A stretch of 64,000 bases of DNA from positions 1 through 64,000 of the forward strand of contig PYST01000065.1 of assembly GCA_003049485.1 (NCBI GenBank), given 5' to 3'. Positions 34,001 through 44,490 of the stretch are shown here, in pieces. The DNA comes from Ophioceras dolichostomum (taxonomy: Eukaryota; Ascomycota; Sordariomycetes; Magnaporthales; Ophioceraceae). The position numbers and the translations under genes are program-made. Under the pieces are notes generated by a model. It searched no databases. It saw nothing but the letters and a program-made list of their open reading frames with translations, and was not told where the DNA came from. How positions within the stretch are numbered: position 1 is the first letter of the stretch; the number at the start of each line of letters is the position of its first letter.

Positions 34001-34169
34001 CCTCCCGGGATCGCTGCTGAGCCCGGCGCCAGGTTCCGCGACGTCAGATGAGGCGGCTGACGTGAGTGGTGGTGGTACCAGTACGGCCACTACTACTGAG
34101 GCGGGCACCCCGATGCCGTCGAGGCCGTCTACGATGGAGAGCGAGCGCGGTGTCGTCACCGGTAACTAG
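25008..34169 (+). CDS. highly reducing polyketide synthase, PKS-NRPS type without NRPS
   Basis: Iterative type I PKS of 2955 residues. Exons 25008-32858, 33021-33690 and 33823-34169; introns of 162 and 132 nt keep phase. Start ATG 25008, followed at once by the ketosynthase. Domains: KS about 10-468 (DTACSSS with C181, HGTGT about 319, GHTEG about 383, Gln/Glu-rich insert about 343-374); AT about 615-930 (FTGQGAQW, GHSSGE about 708); DH about 1030-1350 (HRFQGQALLP about 1057, VLDTCFQ about 1245); a methyltransferase-like region about 1440-1730 without a recognisable glycine-rich SAM motif; a region about 1745-2120 in the place of pseudo-KR/ER without an ER nucleotide motif; KR about 2430-2640 (GITRDLGQSL, TSSFA, ANYAAAN); ACP with LGVDSLMAVEI (Ser about 2804). 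The KR end, HRDPRFSHYT and ACP flanks resemble PKS-NRPS hybrids. A Ser/Thr/Ala-rich linker of about 110 residues ends in a stop where a condensation domain would start. Confidence 0.93.
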
Positions 34170-34560
34170 GTAGATAGTAGATCTGCGAGCTTGGTGTGTT
34201 GGATAACTAGGTACATAGCTGTCCAGGGTACTGTCGTAGGGTTTTTGGGCGGCGCACGATGGTGGGGGGGAAATACGCAATTACCCACCTGAGATTCTTT
34301 CTTTTTGTATTAGAGGGGCGCAAGGATGGGTTTCTTTCCGAGTTAGAGGAGGCGAAGAAGTAATTATTAGGTGGTTTGCGTCTAGGTCTCTAATCCAATT
34401 TCATCTCTGTGCTCTTTCCCCAAGCTTACCCCTTTACCGTGCCTGATCCCAGACCCTTCCCATCTAAAGGCATGCTCAACCCATGCGCCATGAATCTACC
34501 TCTAGTAATGCTCATTTGTATCCCCAAGAAGGTCACCATGCAGTGATCCTTGCCGTGTCT
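34170..34560. other. shared 3' region between convergent PKS and UbiA genes
   Basis: About 390 bp between two converging stop codons. No further coding region seen; expected to hold both polyadenylation regions. Confidence 0.6.
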
Positions 34561-36227
34561 CTAATAATACACCTCGCCTCGTAGACGGGGGAAAACAGGT
34601 AGGATGTTCGCCATGAGGAGCCATGCCTGGCACACAAAGTTCTTTACGTTAGCCATGCTGTTGTTTCCTAGAATCACCACCACCTCGGGATTTCAAAAAA
34701 AGAAAAGAAAAGAAAAGAATAAATAAACAAGATCGTCCAATCACTTACCCCATACCACTTATAAGCCACCCAATCCACCTTCTCGTCCTCCTTCTCGCAG
34801 TTCCCGACGAACCCGCCCATGGACCGGACGGCCGCGGCGGCGAAGACGGCGACCACGGCGAAAGGGGGCTGCCACAGCCAGGTCAGGAAGCAGGTCCACG
34901 CGAAGGCCAGCGCCGCGAGGGACCACCGGGCGAGGCGCGGCGAGAAGAGCATCGGGATCGTGGTGCGGCCTACGGCTGCATCAGCGGTGAGGTCTCTGAA
35001 GTCTGATGCGTGGCCCTAGATTTTGAAGGTGACCAAGTTAGTATGGGAGGTAAGGGAAGTAAGAGTTATCGGGTTGTAGGCCTCTGGTACTGGTAGTAGT
35101 TCGTCCTACTAGTTGTGAGCAGCATTTGAGAGTTGAGGATTGACTTACAGTCGTTGTGAAGATAGCCCATGTTAGGAAGATGGCTAGGGCACGCATGCCC
35201 TCGAGTTGTTTGCCGTGATCTTTTTTTGGGTTCATCAAAGTTAGCATTACTGCTAGTAGTACTAGTAATACAAAGAGTACCTACTCTTACACAGAGTACT
35301 TGAGGAGGGAAGAAACGAAAGGTGACACGGAGGAGGGAGAGAGAAAAAAAAAAGAGCAACAAACCAAAGACGATAGCAGTCCCCCAGCTGTAGCACGCCA
35401 CCCCCGCGGCGCCCAGCACGCTCTTCCACACCGGGTGGCTGCACAGGCCGCCCTCGTTGTACGCGAAGATGCCCAGCGTGTAGACGGCCGTGCAGAGGAC
35501 CGTGTTGCTGAACCACGCCGTCGTCCACATCGCCACGAGGAACATCGGGTAGAGCATCGCTGCCGTGCGGAGGGAGATGTGGCCTGCCGCTATGGGGCGG
35601 GTTGGCTTTGCGATCTTGTCTTCTTCGAGTCCGTCGATCTGTTGTGGTTTCGTTATTGTTAGAGCAGGGATTGGGATCTCCTGTTGCTGAACGTGAAAAA
35701 ATTGGAGTACGTAGATACTAGGCAGGTGCGTGGGAGGTGGTTGGTAGCGCCGTTGCGGGAGGGGTACATGCCTGGTTCTTGATCTGAAGGGGAAACGATG
35801 AGAGGTTAGCACGACTTGTCTTTGGCCTCGAGTTTGGGATGGGAGTGGGAGGTACTACTAGTGGTACTCACATTAAAAGTGGCGAGATGCAGCACGTTCC
35901 ATGCCACGCCACGGAGGAAGGTGGGAATATTGACCGGCCCAACTAGTATTAGAGCAGCCATGATCTGTTGGAGGGGAGTTGTTGATGAGTTAGCCCTCCA
36001 AGTCGTGGCAGCCCAGCAGCCTGGGGTCTCTAGGGAGAGTTACTAGTAGTGCTATCACAGCCACTCACAGTAGGGATGACGGCGGCGGGGATATCAGACT
36101 CCGTGAAGAGGTAGATCATCCTGAACGGCAAGGCGAGCGCCGCTACGAGCTGTCGAGCAGTGTCCATTGTCCTCGATAGAGGCATCGAGGGCTTCAAGGC
36201 GAAGTGTGAGCTCGTCTGGGAGATCAT
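34561..36227 (-). CDS. UbiA-superfamily membrane terpene cyclase/prenyltransferase
   Basis: Seven exons give 313 residues: 36069-36227, 35872-35964, 35772-35783, 35365-35638, 35149-35219, 34749-35015, 34561-34626, all phase-consistent. Exon 3 has only 12 nt (IKNQ) and the next intron has a GC donor (GCATGT). The protein is polytopic, with several hydrophobic helices (for example AALILVGPVNIP, WSLAALAFAWTCFLTWLW, AWLLMANILPVF). The first Asp-rich motif of UbiA enzymes (NDxxDxxxD) reads NQIDGLEED, with D2 and D5 replaced; the second is canonical (DFRDLTAD). KPTRPI follows the first motif. The opening (YLFTESDI) and modified first motif place it with fungal UbiA-type proteins such as the fumagillin beta-trans-bergamotene synthase rather than with COQ2. 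It probably acts on farnesyl diphosphate at a membrane. Lying tail to tail with an HR-PKS suggests polyketide-terpenoid chemistry. Cyclase versus prenyltransferase activity cannot be decided here. Confidence 0.85.
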
Positions 36228-37071
36228 GGCTTCGGAAATTTGGTAAAGACCGTAAAGTACTAATATTCGTACTCTAGTATTACAGAAGGAAAGTCCAGTG
36301 TAGTAGATAGTTGGAGCAAGATGGCCAAGAAGAAAGAGATACAAGTACTCTGTGGGAGCAGTCAAGACAAGCGAGTCTCCAAGGCCGAGAAGAGGGATGC
36401 CACCATATATAGATGCCATAATCACATCATCGCCTGGCCTGGTGGAACGGACTTCATGGACTACCCGAGTTCCAGAGACCGCGAGTACTACGATACTACC
36501 CAGCACTCACAAGAATGCCATGGTACCTCAGGTAAGAGCTGGCTGGCACCGAGCCAGCCAGCCGCCAAAGCCACAGATTGAAATGCCGGCTTGGGAGTGC
36601 GGTCCCAGAAGTCAGGGACACTACCCTACCTACCTACTCTACACGTGTCGCTGAGGCATGGCAGGGTAGATCTAAATGGGGGCAAAATGTCCCCGGAGAC
36701 GCCTTTTTCCCAAGAGCACGGTACCAGCTGAAGGGCAGGGCGTAAGACACGAATAGAAACGATAGTAGGCCAACAACAACCGTGTCTCCTCGTTCTTCTT
36801 TCTTCATTCTGGAAAGATAGGGTGTGCTTAACGTACTGATCCGCACAGCCTCTATCGGACCGGGGGCCGAACCACTTTCGTATTTCTACCGCGCGCGTCT
36901 CCTGTCGCGGATTATGGCCAGCTGGAGTTCCAGTTGGGAAAGTGAGAGCGGGCTTAGCCGGGACACTCTCCAGCTGAGCGGTGGGGCCGTGCCCTGCCGT
37001 GTCGCCCGGAGAGCCAACCCATGCGTTTTCTTACTATTTATCCCACTCACTGCTGTTCTTCACCGCCGGGG

Positions 37072-37073
<2 letters not shown>

Positions 37074-37109
<36 letters not shown>
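37074..37109. repeat. (CT)n microsatellite
   Basis: About 36 bp of uninterrupted TC/CT repeat followed by CCCTCCCTC. Confidence 0.95.
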
Positions 37110-37113
<4 letters not shown>

Positions 37114-37478
37114 CCTCTCGCATCCTCCGATCCACATCCCCTTCATTTGTTAAGTTGGAGGAGAAGAGAGCGCTTCCGTAGTGACGATATAAAATTTTCT
37201 GTTCATCCGTCTTGTGCCTCCAGAGCTCGACTTGCGCTGCCCGCTCGTGTGTTCGTCCAACAATAGTACCTGATAGATGTGCCAAGCAGGTCAAAGACGT
37301 TTTCCGAAAGCGCAATCCGATCGAGCGAAACATATCCTCAGCTCCTCAAATATTAGTCGCTCCCAACGGACGAGGAAATTGGAGATTAGAACCGCGAATA
37401 TGGTCTTTTTTTCTTCTCTTTTTTTTTTGTTAGGTGCCGGGAACACTGCAGGTCCGGTTCGGCTGTGTTCGGTGGTCA

Positions 37479-37820
37479 TCAATGGCGGTGAGGTTTGCTG
37501 CAAGCTGAAGGAACGTCGGGAGACCTTTTTGTTCTAGCACCCAACGGCAACACCCAAATGACGTATGCGTGCAGCTTCTTGCTGACTGCCAATTTCGGCA
37601 CCAAAGCAGACACAGTCAACTTTAACTTACCACTCGACTGTATCAATTGGCCCGTGACCCTTTCACGCCCAAGAAGGTCTGGATGTGCGAGATTACAACT
37701 GGTAACGGCCCGAGGTGATTTGCTGCTTGGTAGGTACCTTAGGTAAGTGGCACCTACTAGGCATGTACCTAGTATTTGACCGGCGGTTAACTCCATGCCT
37801 CTCGGGATATCAGTCGACAT
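37479..37820 (-). CDS. doubtful small gene, 113 residues
   Basis: An ATG at 37820 (GAAAATGTCG) stands about 55 bp below a minus-strand CTATAAATA element (37875-37883), a promoter-like arrangement. The product is unrecognised, without signal peptide or domain, and contains a GTACATGCC sequence soon after the start that might be an intron donor, so the frame may be wrong. Included only because of the TATA-ATG geometry. Confidence 0.2.
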   Translation of the reverse strand: MSTDIPRGMELTAGQILGTCLVGATYLRYLPSSKSPRAVTSCNLAHPDLLGRERVTGQLIQSSGKLKLTVSALVPKLAVSKKLHAYVIWVLPLGARTKRSPDVPSACSKPHRH

Positions 37821-38492
37821 TTTCCGGTGAGGGCTGAAGATTTGTAGGCAGGTGTGTTTCGGTGTGTCTGTGGTTATTTATAGCGGAGACGCGTCAGAAG
37901 AATACAAGGCACTAGAAATGTCCATCATGCGGACTCGCAACATATTGGTCAAGTGAGGAATACACAGTCGTAGATTGCAATAATTACCCACCTACCTAAT
38001 AGTCGGTGGCTGGCAAACTCCGAGTCGTCGTACAGGCTGGTGTAGACCTGGGGTTGGTACTTGCGATGGTGATTTGTGGCCGTGAGTGAGAAGAGAATTG
38101 AGATGCAAACAACTTGAACTTAACTCCTTAGTAGCATTTCAAGCAGACGGGCATCGAAGGGAATCTACTACAGAGGTCAACTTAAAGACTCGGTATAACA
38201 ATCTCTAACTGGGGCAAAGGGAAATCATAAGGGGAAAGAGGAAGTCAAAGAAAGCAGAAGGAGGAAGAAAATGGAAAGGAAAGGAGTTCTAGTAGTATGG
38301 TTTTTTTTCCCCCTCTTTGTTCGCCATAGGATAAGGAAATGAGACGACCGAAGCTGGCCAACAAAAAGTGAAAGAATATCTGGAAGGAAGTAATGTTGAG
38401 GAGCATGTAGGGTGGCCAGGTAGGGAAGGTGAAGTTTCAGGTTGCCCAAGACGCAGCGGTGGCGCCGTGCCTGTGAGCTACTGGCAGTGCTC

Positions 38493-40140
38493 TTACCGCT
38501 GGCCATCTGCAGAGTCCGGGGAGTACTCGCTGTTAGAGCGGCGGGGCTTCCGGGCGTCAACGACGAAACGACCCTTCCAATCCCTCTTCATCGCCGCCTC
38601 GCTCAGCGTTCGTGCCAACCCCGTGGTGGTGGCCGGGGGCTTCTGGTAGTCCCGGCCCACCCTCTCGACGGACCGACCCCTCAACACGGCGCCCCCGCCA
38701 CCACCGCCGCCTTGCATGGTGGGAGCCCGCGCCGCCGGCAGGCGCTTGTAGTCGACGAGCCTGTGGCGGTCGCAGCTTTCGTCTCGGCGGCGGCCGCGAG
38801 GCTGGTCCTCGTCGAGATGCGCCCCGCCGCCGCCACCACCACCACCGCTGGATGAGGTCTTATTGGACGGCGGCGGCGGCTTCTTGTAGTCAACCAGCTC
38901 GTTTCTGTGGCCGGTGGCTCTCGTCGCCGACGACGAGGTGCGTCTCAAGTTGTGGCCCTCGTCGCCTATCGCGCCGCCACCACCACCACCTCCTCCTCCT
39001 CCAACAGCGCCGCGAGGGCGGCCGCGAGGGGGGCTGGCCGCTCGACGCTGGTTGACCAGTCCGGTCCCACTGCCGCCCTGGGCGCCGGCGGAGGATCCAC
39101 CGCCACCACCACCGCCCACGTTGAAGGGCAGCGGCGGAGCGACCCTGCCAAGCGAGGCCGGATCGCGCTTGGAGTTGTACGCCTCATCGAGGAGGCCGAG
39201 TAGCGCGTTCTTGAAATCCTGCTTGTCACGGATCAGTGTGCCGCAGATCCACTCCCCAGTCGGGTCAAGACCGGTCGGGTTGAGCTCGTCGAAACGGAGG
39301 AGAAACAAGACATCCCAGTCGAAGACCGCTACGTAATTCGCGTTGTAGTCAATGGCATATGCCGATGCCTGGCGGGCAAGCTTGGCCCCGTTCCCTTGGT
39401 TGGCGAATTCGAAGGAGGTGCGGTGGCCGGATTTGCCCCTGGACGTGATGACCCTGTGCTTTTGGAGCAAATTGTGAAATTGTTGGCTCCCATGCTGTTC
39501 CACCCTTGCCTCCCAAAGACTCGCGACCGTTTGCTGCGAAGAGAGGACGCCGCGATTTTTGTATTCGACGACCGCGAAGGTTCTGACATTGGACCCGTTG
39601 CTCCCCATAGGAGCCGAAAACGTCAGGTCGGCCCGTGCCGACCTGTCGTCGGGTATGGCGACAGCTTTCCTGATCTCGGACTTGCATCGGATTGCAGTGT
39701 TACGACGGCCGTAGAGGGCGTTAAGGACGGTGCAGATTGGGTGAATGAGGTAGATGGTCGATTCTCTGATAACGTCTGCTTCGGTGGTTTCCAGGTCGAG
39801 GACATGTGCAAGCTCTGAATTCTCCTGGCATAGGCCGTATTTGTCGCTCGGGTTCAGTTTTTATTGAGGACTCCGCGACGGTCGGCGAGTATCTCCTGTG
39901 CTCGGTCACACCACCGGCCAATGGGTTCTTCGACCCAGAAGACTGGGGGAACTGTACTGGTCACAACGGTCCCAGTGAGCCCGGTGCCGAGATCGGACGG
40001 TACTGCCTTACTGAGCAGCTCAGGCGGTGCGTAGTGGAAATCCTCCAGTATTTTCCGCTGTCTGGCAGGAACGTTAGCAGGACGGTGACTGCAGGCAGAG
40101 CCTGCAACGTATTGTGTTTCGTACGAGGCAGGTAGCGCGG
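38493..40140 (-). pseudogene. fungal PD-(D/E)XK-nuclease-like protein with Gly-rich tail, frameshifted
   Basis: The reading frame runs from about 40140 (RKILEDFHYAPPELL, EEPIGRWCDRAQEILA) to a stop after a T5 run (A5 on the coding strand) at 39858-39862. It resumes in another frame (PSDKYGLCQENSELAHVL, RESTIYLIHPICTVLNALYG) and then stays open to 38493. One more A would restore the frame. The middle shows a nuclease-like pattern: an acidic site (RADLTF) followed by VVEYKNRGV, the E-x-K half-motif typical of fungal proteins with restriction-endonuclease-like folds. I infer this and have not tested it. The C-terminal 210 residues are low-complexity: poly-Gly runs alternate with three basic DYK(K/R)xP-type blocks (LVDYKKPPPP, LVDYKRLPAA, RDYQKPPATT). 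No clear start ATG. It is divergent from the kinase-like gene next door. Pseudogene or sequencing error; function unknown. Confidence 0.6.
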
Positions 40141-40402
40141 AACCAGATAGTACAATCCAAAACACATAATAATACAATACATTGCAGGCCCTGGGTGCAT
40201 GACAGTTTGTTGGTGCTTTTCACTTACTCGAACATGGTGTTGACCGGGCGTAGCTAGTACTACTTCCCTCTGTTGCGCTTGTCGGGAGTGATTCTTGGGA
40301 CTATGGGCACGACTACTGGTGAGTGAGTTGAGCCTCAGTCAGGTCCACCAACATGACCCGCCAGCCCCATTTGGTGATTTATGCGAGAATCATGGAGATG
40401 AG

Positions 40403-41384
40403 ATGGGTCATCTCCGTGCCAAACCGATGTCGTCCGGCCCCAAGCGCACTTATGGCCAGCCAGCCACCCTCAAGATTCTCCACGGCCAGGTGCCGCACCG
40501 AGATAGGGCCGGGCGGGCGCCGTGGCTCGTAGCCTGTACCCTCGTTGGTGGTGACCCGACCGCGCCCACCGCGGGGAACCCCGGACCCTACGTCGCAAAG
40601 ATCTTCGACCCGCTGGACTTCGTCGACCAGGAGGACTTCCTGTGCCGGCCGCACGACTTCGTCTGGTCGGCCGACGGAGATTACAGTCGCGAAGCCGGCT
40701 CCTACGCCTTGCTAAGCGGCAAGGTTGGGCCGCTTGTCTCCAAGTTTCTTCGGGTGTTGGACCTTCCCCTTGCCCCTCGACCCGCGAGCCGCCGGGACTA
40801 CGAAGTCCAAAGCGCCACCACCTGCCACCTATGATGTTCGGATCGTCCTCATGGAGCTGATCGACGCCAACAAGATGCCGCTCCTCTACAGCCTCGACCC
40901 CGGCAAGTACAGCCGCGCAGCCAAGGAGAACGTGTTCGCGAAGATCCTCGAGGGCGGCGTCCAGCTGGACTTTTACGGTGTTACGCAAATGGATTGGGCC
41001 GCCCGAAACGTCTTCGTCAGCACCGCCAATCTCGCCGACCCGGACCTGCGGGTGGTGTTGTTCGACTTCGCTCAGGCGATCCCCAGCGCCAAAACAGCCG
41101 ACAGCGCGTTGGGCAGGACGCTGCCGCAGTCGCCAGCCAGCTATTTCTATTGGCACGAATGTCGGCTCGATCTGTGGGAGTGGTTTCCTGAGTCTGAGTC
41201 GAAGACAGCAGAACAGGTTTCGCTGAAGTTCCAGCTGAAGCTGTGGATGTATCTGAAATGGAAGGACTCGCCCAAGTACCAGCCGGTGGAGGACCTCGTT
41301 GTTGAATTTCTTCACAAGGATGGAGTACTGCCTATTAAAGCCGAATCTCAGGCAGCCGCCAGTAAACGCAAGGCGAGTGGCTGA
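40403..41384 (+). pseudogene. atypical protein-kinase-like gene, frameshifted
   Basis: The first part (from ATG 40403) reads KRTYGQPATLKILHGQ, then PYVAKIFDPLDFVD and SREAGSYALLSGKVGP. At about 40735-40760 the coherent sequence moves to another frame (PSFFGCWTFPLPL) and continues as VRIVLMELID, QMDWAARNVFV, VVLFDFAQA to a stop at 41384. This is the order of a kinase fold: AKIFDP as the beta-3 Lys, EAGSYALL as the alpha-C Glu, ELID hinge, QMDWAARNV catalytic loop (HRD replaced by QMD) and DFAQA instead of DFG. It resembles fungal-type atypical kinases. One surplus base would explain the shift; no intron fits. Divergent with the nuclease-like gene, so they may be a functional pair. It probably made a catalytically unusual kinase or pseudokinase before breaking. 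Confidence 0.65.
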
Positions 41385-42857
41385 AAAGAAGCACTCAGAC
41401 GCACTCAGATCCGGACACTTACACTGAGTCTCACACACACACTTAAATCACTTACTTACATTATGTTTTCTTTTTTTAAATTCAGTCTAAAACTGTGGTT
41501 CACTGCAGTGCGCTTGTAGTCAGAAAGAATCTCGAATAGAAAATTTGAAAAGTTGAACAAGTGCGCCCTGCTCCCATGTCTCTCGTATCTCGCCCCAAAG
41601 TGTCAGAAGATTCTACCAACTGCCCGAAGGTTCTATGGACTTCCATGATGTTCCAGAACGATGCTTGATAATAGCTTTTATGACCTTCGACGTGATTCAT
41701 CCCTCCACTCTAGAGGTCTATAAAAGACCGTCCATTCACTCTGTAGATAGACAGAATAGGGAAGGGCAAGGGCTCTTCAATACACTCATTCAAATAGTTC
41801 CCTTCTCTCTTTTCCAATACAAAGTTCATGGTGCGTTGAAAAAGGAAGGCGCTATATGTACTACTGTTCGCGTCTCCATCGCCTACTTTTACCCGCGACT
41901 GTCACCGTCGAGTGTTCAATAGGAATCACTTCAACTCTCAGTCCGAGGTGCGAAGTCGATACTCCTCTGCCATATTAATTACACATAACATACTTGTTGC
42001 GGATGGGATAGCTCCAGGTGTTGAAATCTTAGGCGCGACGCGTCAATACTCAATACGGAACAAGGGATAAGTCTAGATATGACACCCGGGGTAGAGCATG
42101 TTCGTCTCTGTGCCATCAAACACTTGGCGAGAGTCCAGGCCACCTGTCCGGTTGCCCTCGCTCTTTCAGTTTCGGGCTACACCGTTGAGGCTGACTGGCA
42201 GGTAGCCGTAGGTAATATGGCTGTACAACTCGCAACTTGCCCGTTGAGATGTGACTTGAACGGCTTCCATGCAAATCCAAAGGCCATAGTCAGGTTCGGT
42301 TTGAGAGGAGGTACAACGCTTTCGGTCATCATCACGATGAAGAACTGTACAGAATGTACCAGCATCGTAAATTCAGTCTATGTGATTTGTGTGAGAGCCA
42401 GGCCCAAAGTCTAGCTACTCAGAGGGTTAGAGAGACCGGCGTCGTTGGTATGATAAATGCACAAGGCAGCAGAAATGCAACTGGACAAGCAACGCAAAGC
42501 CTAACGCGGAGGGTATCAAAGGTCCAATTTGTTTAAGAAAGAGATTTCTCTCCTCCTCTTGGAGCGCCACATGAGCATGGTCGGCCAATCCTTAACGCCC
42601 AAGTAAAAGGAGACCTCCCCTACCCCAAAAACAATGTAATATGACCTGGGAGTGGTGAAACCACTTCCAGAGACCACCATCCAGTCCAGTCCTCTCCAGT
42701 TAAGTTCCGTTCCACTTACAACACCAAACGCCAGCCGCAAAAAGAACAACAAAGAAAGCAAGACGAGGAGGGGGACGAACCAGCTCAGTTGGACCCGCCA
42801 AGTCAGCGAGGCGGTGAACGACAGAATCCGTCAGCCGCCGTCGTCCATGGGAACTGG
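41385..42857. other. intergenic carrying the copied array segment
   Basis: No intact gene. Contains a short CA run at about 41430-41443 and the inverted copy of the E-D segment from 5 kb. Downstream of the copy the ATG at 41832 meets a stop after three codons, so no gene was carried along. Confidence 0.6.
41601..41819 (+). repeat. inverted copy of the 5053-5270 array segment
   Basis: About 97% identical to the reverse complement of 5053-5270. Begins with TGTCAGAAGA (end of gene E), keeps KILPTARRFYGLP and stop, the spacer, a GTCTATAAAA box (41716-41725) and the leader up to TTCCAATA, then diverges exactly before the gene D start. An orphan promoter pointing right. Confidence 0.85.
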
Positions 42858-44490
42858 CTAGCCACGGTGATTATGCAGTGGGAACAAATTATGTCCGCCA
42901 CTGCTGCCACCGTCCCTCATCCTCCTGGCGGCTGCGGCGGCCCAGAACAGCCGTCTCCTCTTGCTGCCGCTTCGAGGACTCATCATCTCGCCGTGCTCGA
43001 TGAAGTAGCGCACCTGCTCCACGCGCTCGGAGCCGTCGTCGGGCATCGTCTGGACGATGCTGTCGTTTAGAAGGTCGAGACACGCTCGTGAAGCTGTAGG
43101 TGGTGGAAAGTTGAAGCGCGTTAGCGGGTGCAAAGTACACCACCAGAAGAAGAAAAACAAGTGGAGTGACGTCCACCGGCGCGAAATGCAATTCTGGTGC
43201 GCGTGTGTTTGTTCGGGCAGTTACTACTGCAGAGCTAAACTTGGCAAAGGCAAAAAGGGAAACGCAAGCGATCGATCGATCGTGTAGCTAGTCGAGCTTC
43301 GTTCACCGCCAGACAGAGGGAAGCAACAAAAGGGGCCGCTGGCTGAACCAGCAAAAACCAAGTTTGAATAAACACTGAGAGCTGGCCGGCCAAAAAAAAC
43401 GCGTCATCGACTCGAATGTGATGTCCGCGCTTGAAGGGTATTGGCTGATGAGAGGTGAGGTGGTGCTTGGTGCTGTCTGGGGTGCTCCGAATACGGTCCA
43501 ACAATGACCGCCAAAAACAGGATCATGCAGACTGACACTAGTCTCGCAGCTCGTAGCTGCACTGCTTCTCGATCCCTCAATGCCCAATCAACAGACGCCA
43601 ACGAATTGGCGCACAAAAAAAAATTATTCGCCAGACGCAAGCTGAGACAATGCCCAGAAAAGCAAGCAAGCTGACGAGAAATGGATCAATAATGGTGACC
43701 GCCCGCCTGATATTGAGTGCTGATGGTGATGGATTGATGCGCTGGCTGGCTGGCTCGGCTCGGCTCGGCTCGGTAGCTGGCTGGATGGTTTTTCGTTCTG
43801 CAGCTGGCTGGGCTGGCTGGCTGACCCAAATGCACGCAGGGGGAAAAACGGGAAGCCAAATTCGTTGTCGGGTACAACGACACGACCGTCCACCAAGGAG
43901 AGACGGGGGAACATATGGGACAAGAAAGGAAAAAAATGTGATTAAAAAAAAAAACACTTACGAGCGCGGCTCTGCAGCTCCTCATCCTCCAGCGCGGCGC
44001 TGATGCGTGCAGAGTTGTAGCAGTGGAACACACGCTGGGCCGCCAACATGCGGCGCCAGAGGCTCAGCGAGTCGAGCTCAGCCGTAGCCGTTGCCGTAGC
44101 CGTGGCCGTGGGTGGTGGTGGTGCCGTGGCCGTGGCCGTCATCTCGTGGTGGTCGTCGTTCTCGTCCAGAGTGAAATGCCGTCGCCGCTCGGCGAGGGTA
44201 TCCGACGAGCATTCGGAACCGGAACTGGAACTGCAGCTGTCTAGGCCCAGGTCGAGATGCGGGATGTCGGCGTTGGAGCTTGCGCTTGAGAGTGGCCTTC
44301 TTCTCTCGATGGAGACGGGGGCTGGGGTTGGGACGGGAGAGGGCGCGGGCGTGATGGCGTCGTCGTCGTCTTCGATGGGCGATGTCGCGCGGCAGGAGGT
44401 TGAGGTTGAAGTCGTTCTCGTTGTTATGCCGTTGTTAATCGCGCCGCCGCAGCGGAGGCGAGGGCGGATCAGGTGCGCCGGTGCCGGCAT
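42858..44490 (-). CDS. conserved fungal protein of unknown function
   Basis: Two exons, 43962-44490 and 42858-43093, separated by an 868 nt intron (donor C|GTAAGTG, acceptor TACAG|CT, phase 1), give 254 residues. Start ATG 44490 in ACCACAATGCC. The N-terminal half is Ser/Thr/Pro-rich and disordered, with an acidic block (EDDDD) and a repetitive Thr-Ala stretch. The conserved part spans the splice site: SLWRRMLAAQRVFHCYNSAR before it and SRACLDLLNDSIVQ after it, which agree in frame. From memory this combination occurs in a family of uncharacterised Pezizomycotina proteins. The C-terminus is basic (SGSKRRRLF), possibly a nuclear signal. No membrane segment. The unusually long intron contains GGCT/GGCTC repeats at about 43737-43783 and no further exon I can see. 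Confidence 0.7.

Larger units (their letters stand above)
36228..38492. other. intergenic, mostly empty
   Basis: The UbiA promoter must lie in the first part; a minus-strand TATATA element is seen at about 36405-36412. Further on there is a CT microsatellite and one doubtful small gene (separate entry). Confidence 0.45.

Noticed and set aside
5053..41819. RIP as cause of the differences between the two 218 bp copies
   Set aside because: The differences are transitions, but the ones I checked are mostly CpC or CpT, not CpA, and both copies are short.
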